Assembly: GCF_037076425.1 (NCBI RefSeq)
Contig: NZ_AP028127.1
Coordinates: forward strand, 154,001-218,000
Direction: 5' to 3'
DNA length: 64,000 nt
From: Turicibacter faecis
GTDB taxonomy: Bacteria; Bacillota_I; Bacilli_A; MOL361; Turicibacteraceae
The notes beneath the pieces were generated by a model, which saw nothing but the letters and a program-made list of their open reading frames with translations, was not told the DNA's origin and searched no databases. The stretch's first letter is position 1, and every line of letters begins with the position of its first letter. Made by a program: the position numbers and the translations under genes. Shown here piece by piece: positions 17,903 through 26,339 of the stretch.

Positions 17903-18946
17903 ATGTGGAAATTAGGAAAGATAACATCGGGAGTTCTAGTATTAGGATTAGCGTTAAGTGGGGGATTCCATGCGTTAGCGATAGATAAAGAGCAAATGGA
18001 GTTTCATTTGACGTATAAAGATTTTTATCAAACGAATCGGCAAGAGGTAGTAGATATTATCAAGTATGGATTCGGGTTTAATGATCGTCATGCCTTAATG
18101 GAGACAGATGTTGATGTTCCTTTAAGGAGCGATTATGCACTGCTTGTTAATTTAACAACGAATGAGGTTATTTATGAAAAACGGGCACATGAACGAACGT
18201 ATCCAGCTTCATTGACGAAAATGATGACGGTTCTTGTGGGACTGGAACATCGAATGGATGTTGATATTGTGATGGACGTTGATTTTGCAATATTAGCCGA
18301 TGAGGGGGCAGCCATTGCTGGCTTTTATAATGGACAATCGGTAAGTTATGATGATTTATTATACGGTGTCATGCTACCCTCAGGGGCCGATGCGGCACAG
18401 ATGTTAGCTAAAGTTGTGGCAGGTTCGGAGGAAGGGTTTGTTGAACTGATGAACGAGAAGGCCCAACGTTTAGGCATGAAAGATACTCATTTTACGAATG
18501 TCGTTGGTCTTCATGATGATAATCATTACTCCACGCCATGGGATTTAGCGATTTTAGAAAAAGTAGCCTTATCAAATGATGAGTTTCGTGAAATTTTTTC
18601 AGCACCATCGTACCAAGCAAGCGTCGCGGGTAGTAATGGGGAACCATTAATTTTTACGAGCCGAATGTTTGATCGCATGGGAGATCCAAACTTCGAGGGC
18701 GGTCAGGTTCTTGGTGGGAAAACAGGTTATACACATGAAGCGGCCCTTTGTCTTGCAAGTTATGCAACAGATGGGGAGAACGAATATGCGCTTGTAACGA
18801 CCCATGCCAATGGAAATTCATATACACCACAATATCATGTATTAGATGCCTTAACTGCCTATGATTATTTTTTAAATGATGAGGAGTCAGAGGAAGTTTT
18901 GATTGAAGATTTACAAAGTGGTGCCCAGTACTTGATTGCGAAATAG
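17903..18946 (+). CDS. D-alanyl-D-alanine carboxypeptidase (S11)
   Basis: An exported penicillin-binding carboxypeptidase that trims the terminal D-Ala of peptidoglycan stem peptides. Signal peptide at residues 1-26 ending in ALA, SxxK motif S103-LTK near PASLTKMM, second motif SGADAA at 160-165 (the usual SxN is SGA), and KTG in GGKTGYTHEA. The PBP5 C-terminal beta domain and amphipathic anchor are missing, so the enzyme is probably released or loosely held. It lies directly upstream of the VanRS-like pair but has its own terminator. A paralogue is at 25369. Confidence 0.9.
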   Translation: MWKLGKITSGVLVLGLALSGGFHALAIDKEQMEFHLTYKDFYQTNRQEVVDIIKYGFGFNDRHALMETDVDVPLRSDYALLVNLTTNEVIYEKRAHERTYPASLTKMMTVLVGLEHRMDVDIVMDVDFAILADEGAAIAGFYNGQSVSYDDLLYGVMLPSGADAAQMLAKVVAGSEEGFVELMNEKAQRLGMKDTHFTNVVGLHDDNHYSTPWDLAILEKVALSNDEFREIFSAPSYQASVAGSNGEPLIFTSRMFDRMGDPNFEGGQVLGGKTGYTHEAALCLASYATDGENEYALVTTHANGNSYTPQYHVLDALTAYDYFLNDEESEEVLIEDLQSGAQYLIAK

Positions 18947-18952
18947 AGGAAG

Positions 18953-18977
18953 AAGGAAGATAGAATCTTCCTTTTTT
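18953..18977 (+). terminator. Intrinsic terminator
   Basis: AAGGAAGAT and ATCTTCCTT with a three-base loop and TTTTTT; ends the carboxypeptidase transcript. Confidence 0.85.
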
Positions 18978-19006
18978 AGTTCAAACTAATTAAATTGGTA
19001 TATAAT
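18977..19006 (+). promoter_or_regulatory. Promoter of the two-component pair with an acpP-type motif
   Basis: TATAAT at 19001-19006. TAGTTCAAACTAATTA (18977-18992) overlies the -35 region and is identical over 16 bases to the sequence in the acpP promoter (16818-16833). It is a TTAGTT/AACTAA palindrome with a CA centre. Confidence 0.5.
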
Positions 19007-19041
19007 AAAGGTAGAATTTAATGATAATGGAGTAGAATGGA

Positions 19042-19740
19042 ATGAATAAACGAATTTTAATTGTGGATGACGAACCAGAAATTTTGGAGTTGTTGGCGCT
19101 TTATTTAAGAAATGAAGGATTCTCGTGTTTTTTATTTCCTAATGGGAAAGATGCATTGGACTCACTCCAAGAGAACACCTATGATTTGGCAATCTTAGAT
19201 TTAATGTTACCTGATATGGATGGATTTACGATTTGCTCAAAAATTCGCGAACATTATAAGTTTCCGATTATTATGTTAACGGCGCGAAACGAAGATATGG
19301 ATAAGATAACGGGATTAACACTAGGAGCGGATGATTATGTGACGAAGCCTTTTAATCCATTAGAAATTGTGGCACGCGTGAAAGCTCAGATGAGACGTCT
19401 GACTCAGTATCATGAAATCACTGTCTTAAAAAATGAAGAGGTGATTGATATTGCGGGATTATCGATCAATTATCAAACTCATCAATGTTTTTTGAATAAT
19501 CAGCCTATTTCTCTTACCCCAACAGAATTTTCGATTTTATGGTATTTATGTCAGAACCGTGGATGCGTGGTAAGTTCGGAGCAGTTGTTTCAGGCGGTTT
19601 GGAAGGATAAGTATTTTAAAAACGAGAATAATACGGTGATGGTCCATATACGGCGCCTTCGTGAGAAGTTGCATGAGCCACCCGGGAAACCTAAGCTGAT
19701 TAAGACGGTATGGGGAGTAGGTTATAAAATTGAAGGATAA
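19042..19740 (+). CDS. OmpR/VanR-type response regulator
   Basis: A transcription factor activated by phosphorylation from the adjacent kinase. Receiver domain: acidic pair at D9-D10, phospho-acceptor D53 in ILDLMLPD, Thr80 in MLTAR and K102 in VTKPFNP. C-terminal winged helix: LTPTEFSILWYL through VHIRRLREKLHEPP and KTVWGVGYKIEG. 232 residues, standard length. The sequence resembles VanR of envelope-stress systems. Its stop overlaps the kinase start by 11 bp, so the two are coupled. Confidence 0.93.
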   Translation: MNKRILIVDDEPEILELLALYLRNEGFSCFLFPNGKDALDSLQENTYDLAILDLMLPDMDGFTICSKIREHYKFPIIMLTARNEDMDKITGLTLGADDYVTKPFNPLEIVARVKAQMRRLTQYHEITVLKNEEVIDIAGLSINYQTHQCFLNNQPISLTPTEFSILWYLCQNRGCVVSSEQLFQAVWKDKYFKNENNTVMVHIRRLREKLHEPPGKPKLIKTVWGVGYKIEG

Positions 19741-20857
19741 TTTTAAAAAGTTAAAACGGAAGTTGCTTTTAGAGGCGATTGGTCTCATTGTGATGAGTGT
19801 CATTTTGGGCGCGATATTTTTACATTTATTTGTGGATGGTGTCTTGGAATCATGGTTTGCTGAAGGATTTGTGACGTGGCTTCAAAATTGGATGGGGCTA
19901 GATTATTATGCGGCACGTCAGATTTATCTTAAAATCTTTGTCTACAATAAGCCGATGATTTTAGGTGGAGCTTTTTTATTGTTACTTGGCGGGGCTCTTT
20001 ATGTGATGGGGATGAGGTTAACGCGCTATTACCAAGAAATGGCCCAAGCGGTGCACAAATTATTAGATGAATCAGATGAGCCGATTGTCATGAGTGATGG
20101 TCTCGAGTTTATGGCAACTGAGTTAAACGAGGTGAAGCGCGTTCTTAAACATCGCGAACGAGTGGCCCGAGAGAGTGAACAGCGTAAAAATGATTTGGTC
20201 ATGTATTTGGCTCATGATATTAAGACTCCGTTAACTTCTATTATTGGATATTTGAGTTTACTTGAGGAATCTCAAGAATTACCGAGCACCTTTAGGCAGA
20301 AGTATACGGGGATTTGTTTAGATAAATCTTATCGTTTGGAAACATTAATTAATGAATTTTTCGAGATTACTCGCTTTAATATTCACGAAGTCGTCCTTGA
20401 AAAAGAGACATTTAATTTAACCTTTATGATGGAACAATTAGTGGATGAGTTTTATCCTCTTTTGCTAGAAAAGAACTTAAAGATTAATCTTATGTATGAA
20501 GAAGAAGTTGAATTTTATGGAGATGTGGATAAGTTAGTGCGGGTGTTTAATAACCTATTGAAAAATGCCGTTGCTTATAGTTATCCCCAATCGATCATTG
20601 AACTTCATATTTTTAAAACGGTAGCGGAAGTTACATTGACCTTTAAGAATCAAGGAAAGACGATTCCTAAACACAAACTAGAAACGATCTTTGAAAAATT
20701 TTATCGTTTAGATACTTCAAGAACCTCCCAAACTGGGGGATCGGGACTTGGATTAGCCATTGCTAAAGAAATTGTCGTTGCTCATAAAGGAACTATTGAA
20801 GTCGAAAGTAGTGAAGCGGGAACGATCTTCACCATTACGCTTCCTTATTCTAAATAA
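19730..20857 (+). CDS. VanS-like sensor histidine kinase
   Basis: Membrane sensor of the pair. Membrane helices at about 15-35 and 76-96 enclose a short (~40-residue) extracellular loop, so it probably senses within or near the membrane. A HAMP-like linker follows, then the dimerisation helix with phospho-His162 in YLAHDIKTPLTS, and the ATPase domain with N box (NNLLKNAVAYS), F and G2 boxes (FYRLDTSRTSQTGGSGLGLAI). The TTG start at 19730 lies inside the regulator gene. The upstream D,D-carboxypeptidase fits a cell-wall role, but no glycopeptide-resistance ligase genes are present. Confidence 0.92.
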   Translation: MKDNFKKLKRKLLLEAIGLIVMSVILGAIFLHLFVDGVLESWFAEGFVTWLQNWMGLDYYAARQIYLKIFVYNKPMILGGAFLLLLGGALYVMGMRLTRYYQEMAQAVHKLLDESDEPIVMSDGLEFMATELNEVKRVLKHRERVARESEQRKNDLVMYLAHDIKTPLTSIIGYLSLLEESQELPSTFRQKYTGICLDKSYRLETLINEFFEITRFNIHEVVLEKETFNLTFMMEQLVDEFYPLLLEKNLKINLMYEEEVEFYGDVDKLVRVFNNLLKNAVAYSYPQSIIELHIFKTVAEVTLTFKNQGKTIPKHKLETIFEKFYRLDTSRTSQTGGSGLGLAIAKEIVVAHKGTIEVESSEAGTIFTITLPYSK

Positions 20858-20861
20858 AGAA

Positions 20862-20901
20862 CCCCCCTCTTGTTACGTGTGGATAGCAAGAGGGGGTTTT
20901 T
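20862..20901 (+). terminator. Intrinsic terminator after the kinase gene
   Basis: CCCCCTCTTG and CAAGAGGGGG with a 14-base loop, then TTTTT. Confidence 0.9.
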
Positions 20902-21387
20902 AGTGATGGGTATTAAGCACTTAGTTATTAATTTTTATGGGTAATTAAAGTTCCAGGATTTTAATAAAGAAAGTGAGGGCTACTATTAAACTAGAGCCCG
21001 CACTTGATTAACAAATTCTCCAGCTTTTAAACCAAAAACATTTTCTGCATTAATTTGATTAAATGCTGATTCATAAGGTTCCTTTCATAAAAGCTATATA
21101 TTATTATTATTATTATTTTCCTATTATAAAATCGTATAAATCTCTCCCTAAAAAAATATAAGGAATTCTATTAGAGAAATCACTTATCCCCAATGAAATT
21201 TTTATTGCTATTCATAATGATGAATGACCCTGCCAGAACAAAATCTTCATTTTTTATAGGCCTTACATTCATGTTATCGGTATAAATAGATGTCCTAGAT
21301 GAGATAATAGCTTTATAAGGATTTATAGTAACCTGTACTAAAAATAAATAATAACATCGTAAAATCTAATCAAAACGGGGTTAAACG
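20902..21387. other. Spacer with a possible gene relic
   Basis: No intact gene. On the minus strand 21084-20986 one frame reads 32 protein-like residues (containing NAENVFGLKAGEFVNQVRAL) to a stop, without start codon. It is probably the decayed C-terminal end of an old gene. A TAT/ATT triplet repeat lies near 21098-21118. Confidence 0.3.
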
Positions 21388-21823
21388 ATGTCAAAAAAAA
21401 TATGAAATTACAATAATTTTAATGTTATTTTTAACCATACTTATTGATTTAAAAATACTTAATAAATTTCCAAGTAATATTTTTGCAAATGATAATTCAA
21501 CTTCATTTAATTCCTTATCTTATGAAGAACAAATATCAGAATATCAATTAATGGTAGAAAGAATTCTTTACAAATCCATTGAAAAATCAGTAAACAATGT
21601 TTATGGAGAGAATAAAAGAACATCTTGGGATTATAGAATCATAAACATTGAACGTGGATATTATCCTGAACCCTATTTGTATAGATTAACGATAGAATTT
21701 GAAACATTTACTGGAGCTCATAAACCACCTGTTGATACTAATGTTGCAGTATACGACATCATAAGTTTTGATCCAACAATAGTAAAAGAAATAAGTTATG
21801 AACATTATTTAAATGAAAGATAG
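21388..21823 (+). CDS. DUF3888 secreted protein, frameshifted at an A8 tract
   Basis: The intact part from 21422 encodes a secreted protein with ETFTGAHKPP and a following VYDIISF, the hallmark of DUF3888 (unknown role, Bacillota). Its natural start seems to be ATG 21388 with GGGG seven bases upstream. From there the frame stops after five codons, but one A fewer in the run of eight A at 21393-21400 would give MSKKYEITIILMLFLTILI, a proper signal peptide joined to the rest. So the 5' end carries a one-base slip that may be a mutation or an on/off switch. Translation from ATG 21422 would give a 133-residue form. Confidence 0.55.
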
Positions 21824-21858
21824 ACTAGGGATATGTGCACATATCTCTAGTCTATCTT
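21817..21858. repeat. Long inverted repeat over the stop codon
   Basis: AAGATAGACTAG...CTAGTCTATCTT with an inner GATATGTGCACATATC; about 19 bp per arm with one mismatch. No T run follows. It may stabilise or end the transcript. Confidence 0.6.
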
Positions 21859-21929
21859 GTAATATAAGAAAAAATGTAGAACTTTTTTCAATGTCATTAA
21901 GTTAATAAATTAATCATTAAAATCGCTCA

Positions 21930-21966
21930 AAGGGAGGTGTACTAAAATGTACATCTCTTTTTTATA
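21930..21966 (+). terminator. Terminator-like hairpin
   Basis: GGGAGGTGTAC and GTACATCTCTTTTTT form a stem with a six-base loop and T run. It may end the DUF3888 transcript. Confidence 0.6.
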
Positions 21967-22054
21967 TAAATGAACGCGTATTTACGCGTCCATTTTAGCT
22001 ATCAACATCTATCTGTCTATGATTAATATTTTTGTCTAATACAACTTAATATTA

Positions 22055-22165
22055 TTATGGAAGGAATAAAAGGTTATAAAGTAAAACGACCCCAAGAAAA
22101 AGAACAAAGAATACCCCTAAAATTGTTACTAAAACAATTAGTGTTTTTTTAACTGTGTTATTCAT
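22055..22165 (-). CDS. Tiny membrane protein (36 aa)
   Basis: Minus-strand ATG at 22165, stop at 22055-22057, with GTAGGGGGT upstream. The product is a single hydrophobic helix after a short basic start (MNNTVKKTLIVLVTILGVFF) and ends in LLFLP. It is one of several very small membrane genes in the window with good ribosome sites. Function unknown. Confidence 0.55.
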   Translation of the reverse strand: MNNTVKKTLIVLVTILGVFFVLFLGVVLLYNLLFLP

Positions 22166-22266
22166 AAAGTACCCCCTACCTATCTGCTTACGAATAATAG
22201 TCTATCACAATTTGGAAATTTTATAAAGTGAAGGGGGCATGGAGTGGGAGGGATTAAATAAAAAAT

Positions 22267-22290
22267 CCCTCTTCTGTATTTAGAAGAGGG
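22267..22290 (-). terminator. Terminator of the nucleosidase gene
   Basis: On the minus strand CCCTCTTCT pairs with AGAAGAGGG, followed by ATTTTTTATTT. Confidence 0.85.
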
Positions 22291-22298
22291 GAGTTGGA

Positions 22299-23084
22299 TT
22301 AGTAAAGTTCGATGAGTTTTAAGACAAACTCACTTGAGTTTTTCGCTGCTAAAGGTAAAAATTCTTCATAGGATAAGTCGGCCCCACCGTCAGCTTTATC
22401 AGAAATTGAACGAATGATGAGGTAGGGAATTTCGTTTAAGTAGGCAACCTGTGCCATTGCTGCACCTTCCATTTCTACGGCCGAAACCTCACCGAAATGA
22501 TCTTTAATTTTCTGTGCTGTTTCACCACCAGCAACGAATTGATCACCTGATGCGACGTCTCCTTCTACGACTGAAATGTCAGTTAGAGTGCTGGCCGCTT
22601 TCTTTGCAGTTGCTAAGAGTTCTTGACTTGCTGGGAAAAAGTCGATCCCTAAACGATCAATTTCACCTAATTTTCCACCAACCGCTGTTGTATCAAAATC
22701 ATGTTGTACTGCTGCAGTTGATAGAACGATATCACCTTGATTTAATTCAGGATTTAGTGTTCCGGCAACACCAGAATTAATTAGGGCCTCCACATTAAAT
22801 TGATCGATTAAAAGTTGTGTACAAGCAGCCATATTGACTTTACCAACTCCTGAACGCACTAATACGATTTCTTTCCCATCAATTGTTCCACGATAAAACG
22901 TCATATTGGCGATTTCAACAGTCTCTTGAACATTCATTTTTGATTTAATTATTTCTACTTCTTCCTCCATCGCTCCGATAATCCCTAACGGCTGCACATC
23001 CTTTGCTGATGAATTTGAGCATCCAACCATTGCTGTTAGTGCGATAACCGCAATAGCACATAAAGTTATTAATGATTTTTTCAT
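22299..23084 (-). CDS. mtnN: Exported MTA/SAH nucleosidase lipoprotein
   Basis: 5'-methylthioadenosine / S-adenosylhomocysteine nucleosidase (Pfs) that cleaves adenine from these nucleosides. The catalytic parts are intact: IGAMEEEVEII (acid/base Glu), VEMEGAAMAQV (ribose-binding Glu) and SISDKADGGAD (catalytic Asp). Unusually, residues 1-22 form a signal peptide with a lipobox ending in MVGC and an SSAK linker, so the enzyme should be anchored outside the membrane. Most MTANs are cytoplasmic. It may salvage adenine from the environment. It is monocistronic, with a terminator right after the stop. Confidence 0.9.
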   Translation of the reverse strand: MKKSLITLCAIAVIALTAMVGCSNSSAKDVQPLGIIGAMEEEVEIIKSKMNVQETVEIANMTFYRGTIDGKEIVLVRSGVGKVNMAACTQLLIDQFNVEALINSGVAGTLNPELNQGDIVLSTAAVQHDFDTTAVGGKLGEIDRLGIDFFPASQELLATAKKAASTLTDISVVEGDVASGDQFVAGGETAQKIKDHFGEVSAVEMEGAAMAQVAYLNEIPYLIIRSISDKADGGADLSYEEFLPLAAKNSSEFVLKLIELY

Positions 23085-23341
23085 GTTGTAAAACTCCTTT
23101 AGTTATAAATTGACAATTGTCCTCACTCAGTGCCATTTATTTATAACATGGTTTATGCATTTCATCAATCAAAAATATACATTTTTCTACAAGATAGTTA
23201 GTCGATTTTTGTTTTTTATCGATAAAAATCATTTAATAAGGAAGAAATTTAATAAAAAAAGGTTTTTTACACCTTATATGTAAATAATGATAGAACGCAT
23301 AGATAGGGTGTGGTAATATTAGGATATTAAAAGGGAACTAA

Positions 23342-23575
23342 ATGAAAAAAAGGTTGATGATTTTAATTCTATTTATGGTATTTGCTGAAGAAGAACTTTT
23401 GTCGGCCGTTGAAACGGTGAGCATCGTAAATCATCATGAAAATGTGATTAAATATAAGGTTAATTCTAAATTAAAAGATAAAGTAAATCTTTCAGATTTT
23501 GATGACTTCATTGAAGGTAGCACCGAGGACATTAAAATAATGGTTCATGATGGGATGAAGAAAAAATTTTATTGA
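23342..23575 (+). CDS. Small secreted hypothetical protein
   Basis: A 77-residue protein with a hydrophobic N-terminal segment (LMILILFMVFA) and a charged C-terminal part. AAAAGGGA lies upstream of ATG 23342. It is followed 15 bp later by the HD gene, with which it is probably co-transcribed. No family is recognised. The N-terminal stretch AEEELL just after the hydrophobic run makes a normal signal cleavage unclear. Confidence 0.5.
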   Translation: MKKRLMILILFMVFAEEELLSAVETVSIVNHHENVIKYKVNSKLKDKVNLSDFDDFIEGSTEDIKIMVHDGMKKKFY

Positions 23576-23590
23576 TAAAGGGGACTTAAA

Positions 23591-24241
23591 ATGGTAGAGC
23601 AAATTTTAAATGATTCAGAAATTGTAGCGATTTATCATGAAATAGAAAAAATGGAAGTAGAGACCGGAGGTTGGGCATATCATAATCTTACACATGTTAA
23701 AAATGTAGCGAATTTAACGGAACAATTACTTCGTCATTTAAATCAAGATGAATTTTTCATTGAAGAAGTTAAAGTAGCGGCTCTCTTACATGACATTGGT
23801 AGTCTAGATGGGAAAGCAGATCACGCTCAACGGAGTTACGAATATGCTAAAAATTATTTTAAGCATCACCGTTTAAATTTAAGACATGAAAAACTTATTC
23901 TTGATGCGATTAAAGAACATAGTAATGGTTTTGAATGTAATAATCTCATGACACTTGTTCTCATTCTTGCAGATAAACTTGATATTACAAACCAACGTCT
24001 TGCTCCAGCAGGTTATCAGATTGATGGATTAAATGAAATCCAATACATCGATAGTATCGATGTATCCATTATTAATGGGGCACTCTATGTCCATTTCATC
24101 ACACAACCAGACTTTAATAAAGAATCTTTTGAAAAATTCTATTTCTCTAAGAAAGTCTTTCAGGCGATTAAATCTTTTTCAACAAAACTAAATCTAAACT
24201 ACCATGTCAAACTGAATCAACGAGCCTGGGACATTAAATAA
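23591..24241 (+). CDS. HD-domain phosphohydrolase
   Basis: A 216-residue metal-dependent hydrolase. HD-fold residues are seen as the early HNLTH, the metal pair HD in AALLHDIGS near 75-80, EHS in IKEHSNGF, and the distal Asp in ADKLDITNQR. Such stand-alone HD proteins act on nucleotides or phosphate esters; the substrate is not predictable here. AAGGGGA precedes the ATG. The small secreted gene at 23342 lies directly upstream on the same strand. Confidence 0.8.
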   Translation: MVEQILNDSEIVAIYHEIEKMEVETGGWAYHNLTHVKNVANLTEQLLRHLNQDEFFIEEVKVAALLHDIGSLDGKADHAQRSYEYAKNYFKHHRLNLRHEKLILDAIKEHSNGFECNNLMTLVLILADKLDITNQRLAPAGYQIDGLNEIQYIDSIDVSIINGALYVHFITQPDFNKESFEKFYFSKKVFQAIKSFSTKLNLNYHVKLNQRAWDIK

Positions 24242-24342
24242 AAAAATATGTTTTAAAATTAAATAAGAGAGGTTATTTTATACCTTGTGAAAAAATAAGG
24301 GGTTAAGTGGATCCTAAAATATCAAAAGATAGGAGGAAGGAA

Positions 24343-24594
24343 ATGAAACAAAAGGAAGACGATAAACTTTTTTTCTTCATAAAAATAAGTAAAATAAAAA
24401 CAGATAAAGATTACTTTATTTTAGTCGTTCTTTTTATATGCTTTCTTTATGCGATTCCTATACAAAGGATGGGGTTTTATGACTTTTGTTTTGAGGAAAT
24501 GAGAGTGAAGAGAAGTTTAGTCGATATCATTATTATTTCTATTATTTTATTTTATGTATTATTTTGTTCGAAGAATTTTAAGAGGGATAAGTAA
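24343..24594 (+). CDS. Small membrane protein, unknown function
   Basis: An 83-residue protein with two helices (about 23-40 and 62-78) separated by a loop with Cys and acidic residues. ATG 24343 is taken because ATAGGAGGAAGG lies directly upstream; an upstream in-frame GTG at 24307 lacks a site. The stop is followed within 30 bases by another small membrane ORF, so the two form a pair. No family recognised. Confidence 0.5.
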   Translation: MKQKEDDKLFFFIKISKIKTDKDYFILVVLFICFLYAIPIQRMGFYDFCFEEMRVKRSLVDIIIISIILFYVLFCSKNFKRDK

Positions 24595-24623
24595 AAAAAG
24601 TTAGGGAGATTTTAATAGTTTTA

Positions 24624-24875
24624 ATGTTATTCATTATTGTTGTAGTAGGTTCATTTAAATTACTTCCTCATCTTGGTGATGATACTCTTGTGGGGAAAAA
24701 AGCTTTTCAAGATAATGAAAAAGTTATTTTTGGTGATTTATTTTTTAATCTATCTTATCTGTTGTCGTATCTTCATGTTGAATATAGAATATTGGGACAT
24801 TATTTAATCCTTAAAGATTGGGAGTTTAAGGGGATTAGAGGTATTACTCAGAAGAAGTTAAGTGAAAGTTATTAA
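24624..24875 (+). CDS. Small membrane or secreted protein, unknown function
   Basis: An 83-residue ORF with an N-terminal hydrophobic run (MLFIIVVVGSFKLLPHL) and a polar rest. The frame is open upstream to 24591, just after the previous stop, through a run of seven A, and reads KKVREILIVL before the ATG. That longer version would be a better signal peptide, but no normal start codon exists there. Either ATG 24624 is used with weak spacing to GGGAG, or the gene was once a fusion or frameshift partner of the previous one. Confidence 0.4.
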   Translation: MLFIIVVVGSFKLLPHLGDDTLVGKKAFQDNEKVIFGDLFFNLSYLLSYLHVEYRILGHYLILKDWEFKGIRGITQKKLSESY

Positions 24876-25368
24876 GTGAGACGACTTAGGAAAGCGGATA
24901 TTAGATAAAGGAGTCAAAGGAGTGAAAAATATTAATGAGCCTTTAATGTTTTGGGTCAGGGTTATGTGTGTTAAGGGATGTTAAAGAGGTGATTAAGCTG
25001 ATCTTAACATAGGCGAAAGATAGATGTTTATACTAGTTGATGGATGAAAGGGGCACGACATGAGTTGGTGTCTTTTTTTATGCCTGTTATTAGGCATGTG
25101 TGTTGAAAAAGATTATCGCAAGTTGTGATATTTTTTCACGCTTCTTGATTTGTTAATCACGAAAGGTAGATGCGATCGTAAGAAATTCGTAAGGTTTTTG
25201 AAAGACGCCGTTAAAAAACTTTCTCATCAATGATGGTTAAATAAAGGTATCCGGAAATAAGGGTTGGACCGGAGTAGAGAATGAGGAGATAACAGAATGG
25301 GTTGATTCAATGGATGAAAACCCGTATCTCTGTTTTCAAATACATCATTTATGAGAGGGCGTGAAAAA
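24876..25368 (+). other. Spacer with a terminator
   Basis: No supported gene. GGCACGAC (25052-25059) and GTTGGTGTC (25064-25072) form a bulged stem followed by seven T, a likely terminator ending at 25079. The sequence from 25080 to 25368 shows nothing else. Confidence 0.5.
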
Positions 25369-26310
25369 ATGAAACGAGCAAAAATTTTTTTAAGAGGGAT
25401 TGTTTTAATCACTTTAATAGGATTACTATTTCATTTTGGACAAGGAATACTTGATCCACAAGAGGGTTTATCTCTCCAACGACACTCAAATCAACAACCT
25501 GGTTTTGATCTTAATGCTTATCAACCCGTGGACGATTCTTCATGGAATATTCAGAGTCGATATGCTTTGCTTGTGAACCGAGAAACCGGACGTGTCTTAT
25601 ACCAACGAAAAGCAAACCAAAAGATGTATCCGGCATCTTTAACTAAGATCATGACTGTGTTAGTGGCCATTGAGCAATTAGAAGAGGAAGAGATGACTGT
25701 TATTTCTGATTTTACAAATTTATATGAGTCGGGGGCGGCGCTTGCTGGATTTTTCCCAGGAGAGACTGTTCGTGCGATCGATTTACTGTACGGAACCATG
25801 CTTTCATCAGGGGCAGAGGCGGCAGAAAGTTTAGCACAGAATATTTCGGGTTCTGTGGATAATTTTGTTGCATTGATGAATCAAAAAGCACGAGAACTTG
25901 GAATGAATCAGACCCATTTTGAAAACGTGACAGGACTTCATGACAAAGGACATTATACAACAGCGAAGGATCTCGCCATTTTATTAAATGACGCGCTTTC
26001 GAATGAACGATTTAAACAGATTTTTACCGCTATTCAGTATGAAATGCCATCCACAACCAATCACCCTTCAGGTCTATTCATGGCGAGTCGAATGTTCGCT
26101 AAATTAAATGATGTGACCTTTAGGGGCGGTCAATTTTTAGGTGGGAAGACGGGATATACAGAAGAGGCGGGCCTTTGTCTTGCGAGTTTAGCGTCAGATG
26201 GTGAGTCTGAGTATATTTTAGTTACTGCGGGGGCACCAGGAGGTCCAAGAACTGAACAAACCAACATCTCTGATGCGATTAATTTATATGAACGTTTCCT
26301 TAATGAGTAA
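25369..26310 (+). CDS. D-alanyl-D-alanine carboxypeptidase (S11), second copy
   Basis: Paralogue of the 17903 gene with the same architecture: basic N terminus and signal/anchor helix (FLRGIVLITLIGLLFHFG), SxxK in PASLTKIMTV, second motif SGAEAAE (again Ala where Asn is usual), and KTG in GGKTGYTEEAG. It is 313 residues long and lacks the PBP5 C-terminal domain. It should act on D-Ala ends of peptidoglycan at the outer face of the membrane. ATG 25369 is chosen; GAGAGGG lies about 10 bases upstream. The gene is monocistronic with a terminator at its stop. Confidence 0.88.
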   Translation: MKRAKIFLRGIVLITLIGLLFHFGQGILDPQEGLSLQRHSNQQPGFDLNAYQPVDDSSWNIQSRYALLVNRETGRVLYQRKANQKMYPASLTKIMTVLVAIEQLEEEEMTVISDFTNLYESGAALAGFFPGETVRAIDLLYGTMLSSGAEAAESLAQNISGSVDNFVALMNQKARELGMNQTHFENVTGLHDKGHYTTAKDLAILLNDALSNERFKQIFTAIQYEMPSTTNHPSGLFMASRMFAKLNDVTFRGGQFLGGKTGYTEEAGLCLASLASDGESEYILVTAGAPGGPRTEQTNISDAINLYERFLNE

Positions 26311-26338
26311 AGGGATTACCAGCTGGCAATCCCTTTTT
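26309..26338. terminator. Bidirectional terminator
   Basis: AAAGGGATT and AATCCCTTT flank CAGCTG-type inner pairing; T run on the plus strand. It also lies at the end of the convergent 26340 gene. Confidence 0.8.
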
Positions 26339-26339
26339 C

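Noticed and set aside
24920-24982. 20-codon ORF with AAGGAG upstream
   Set aside because: Too short, no helix or family, and not distinguishable from chance.
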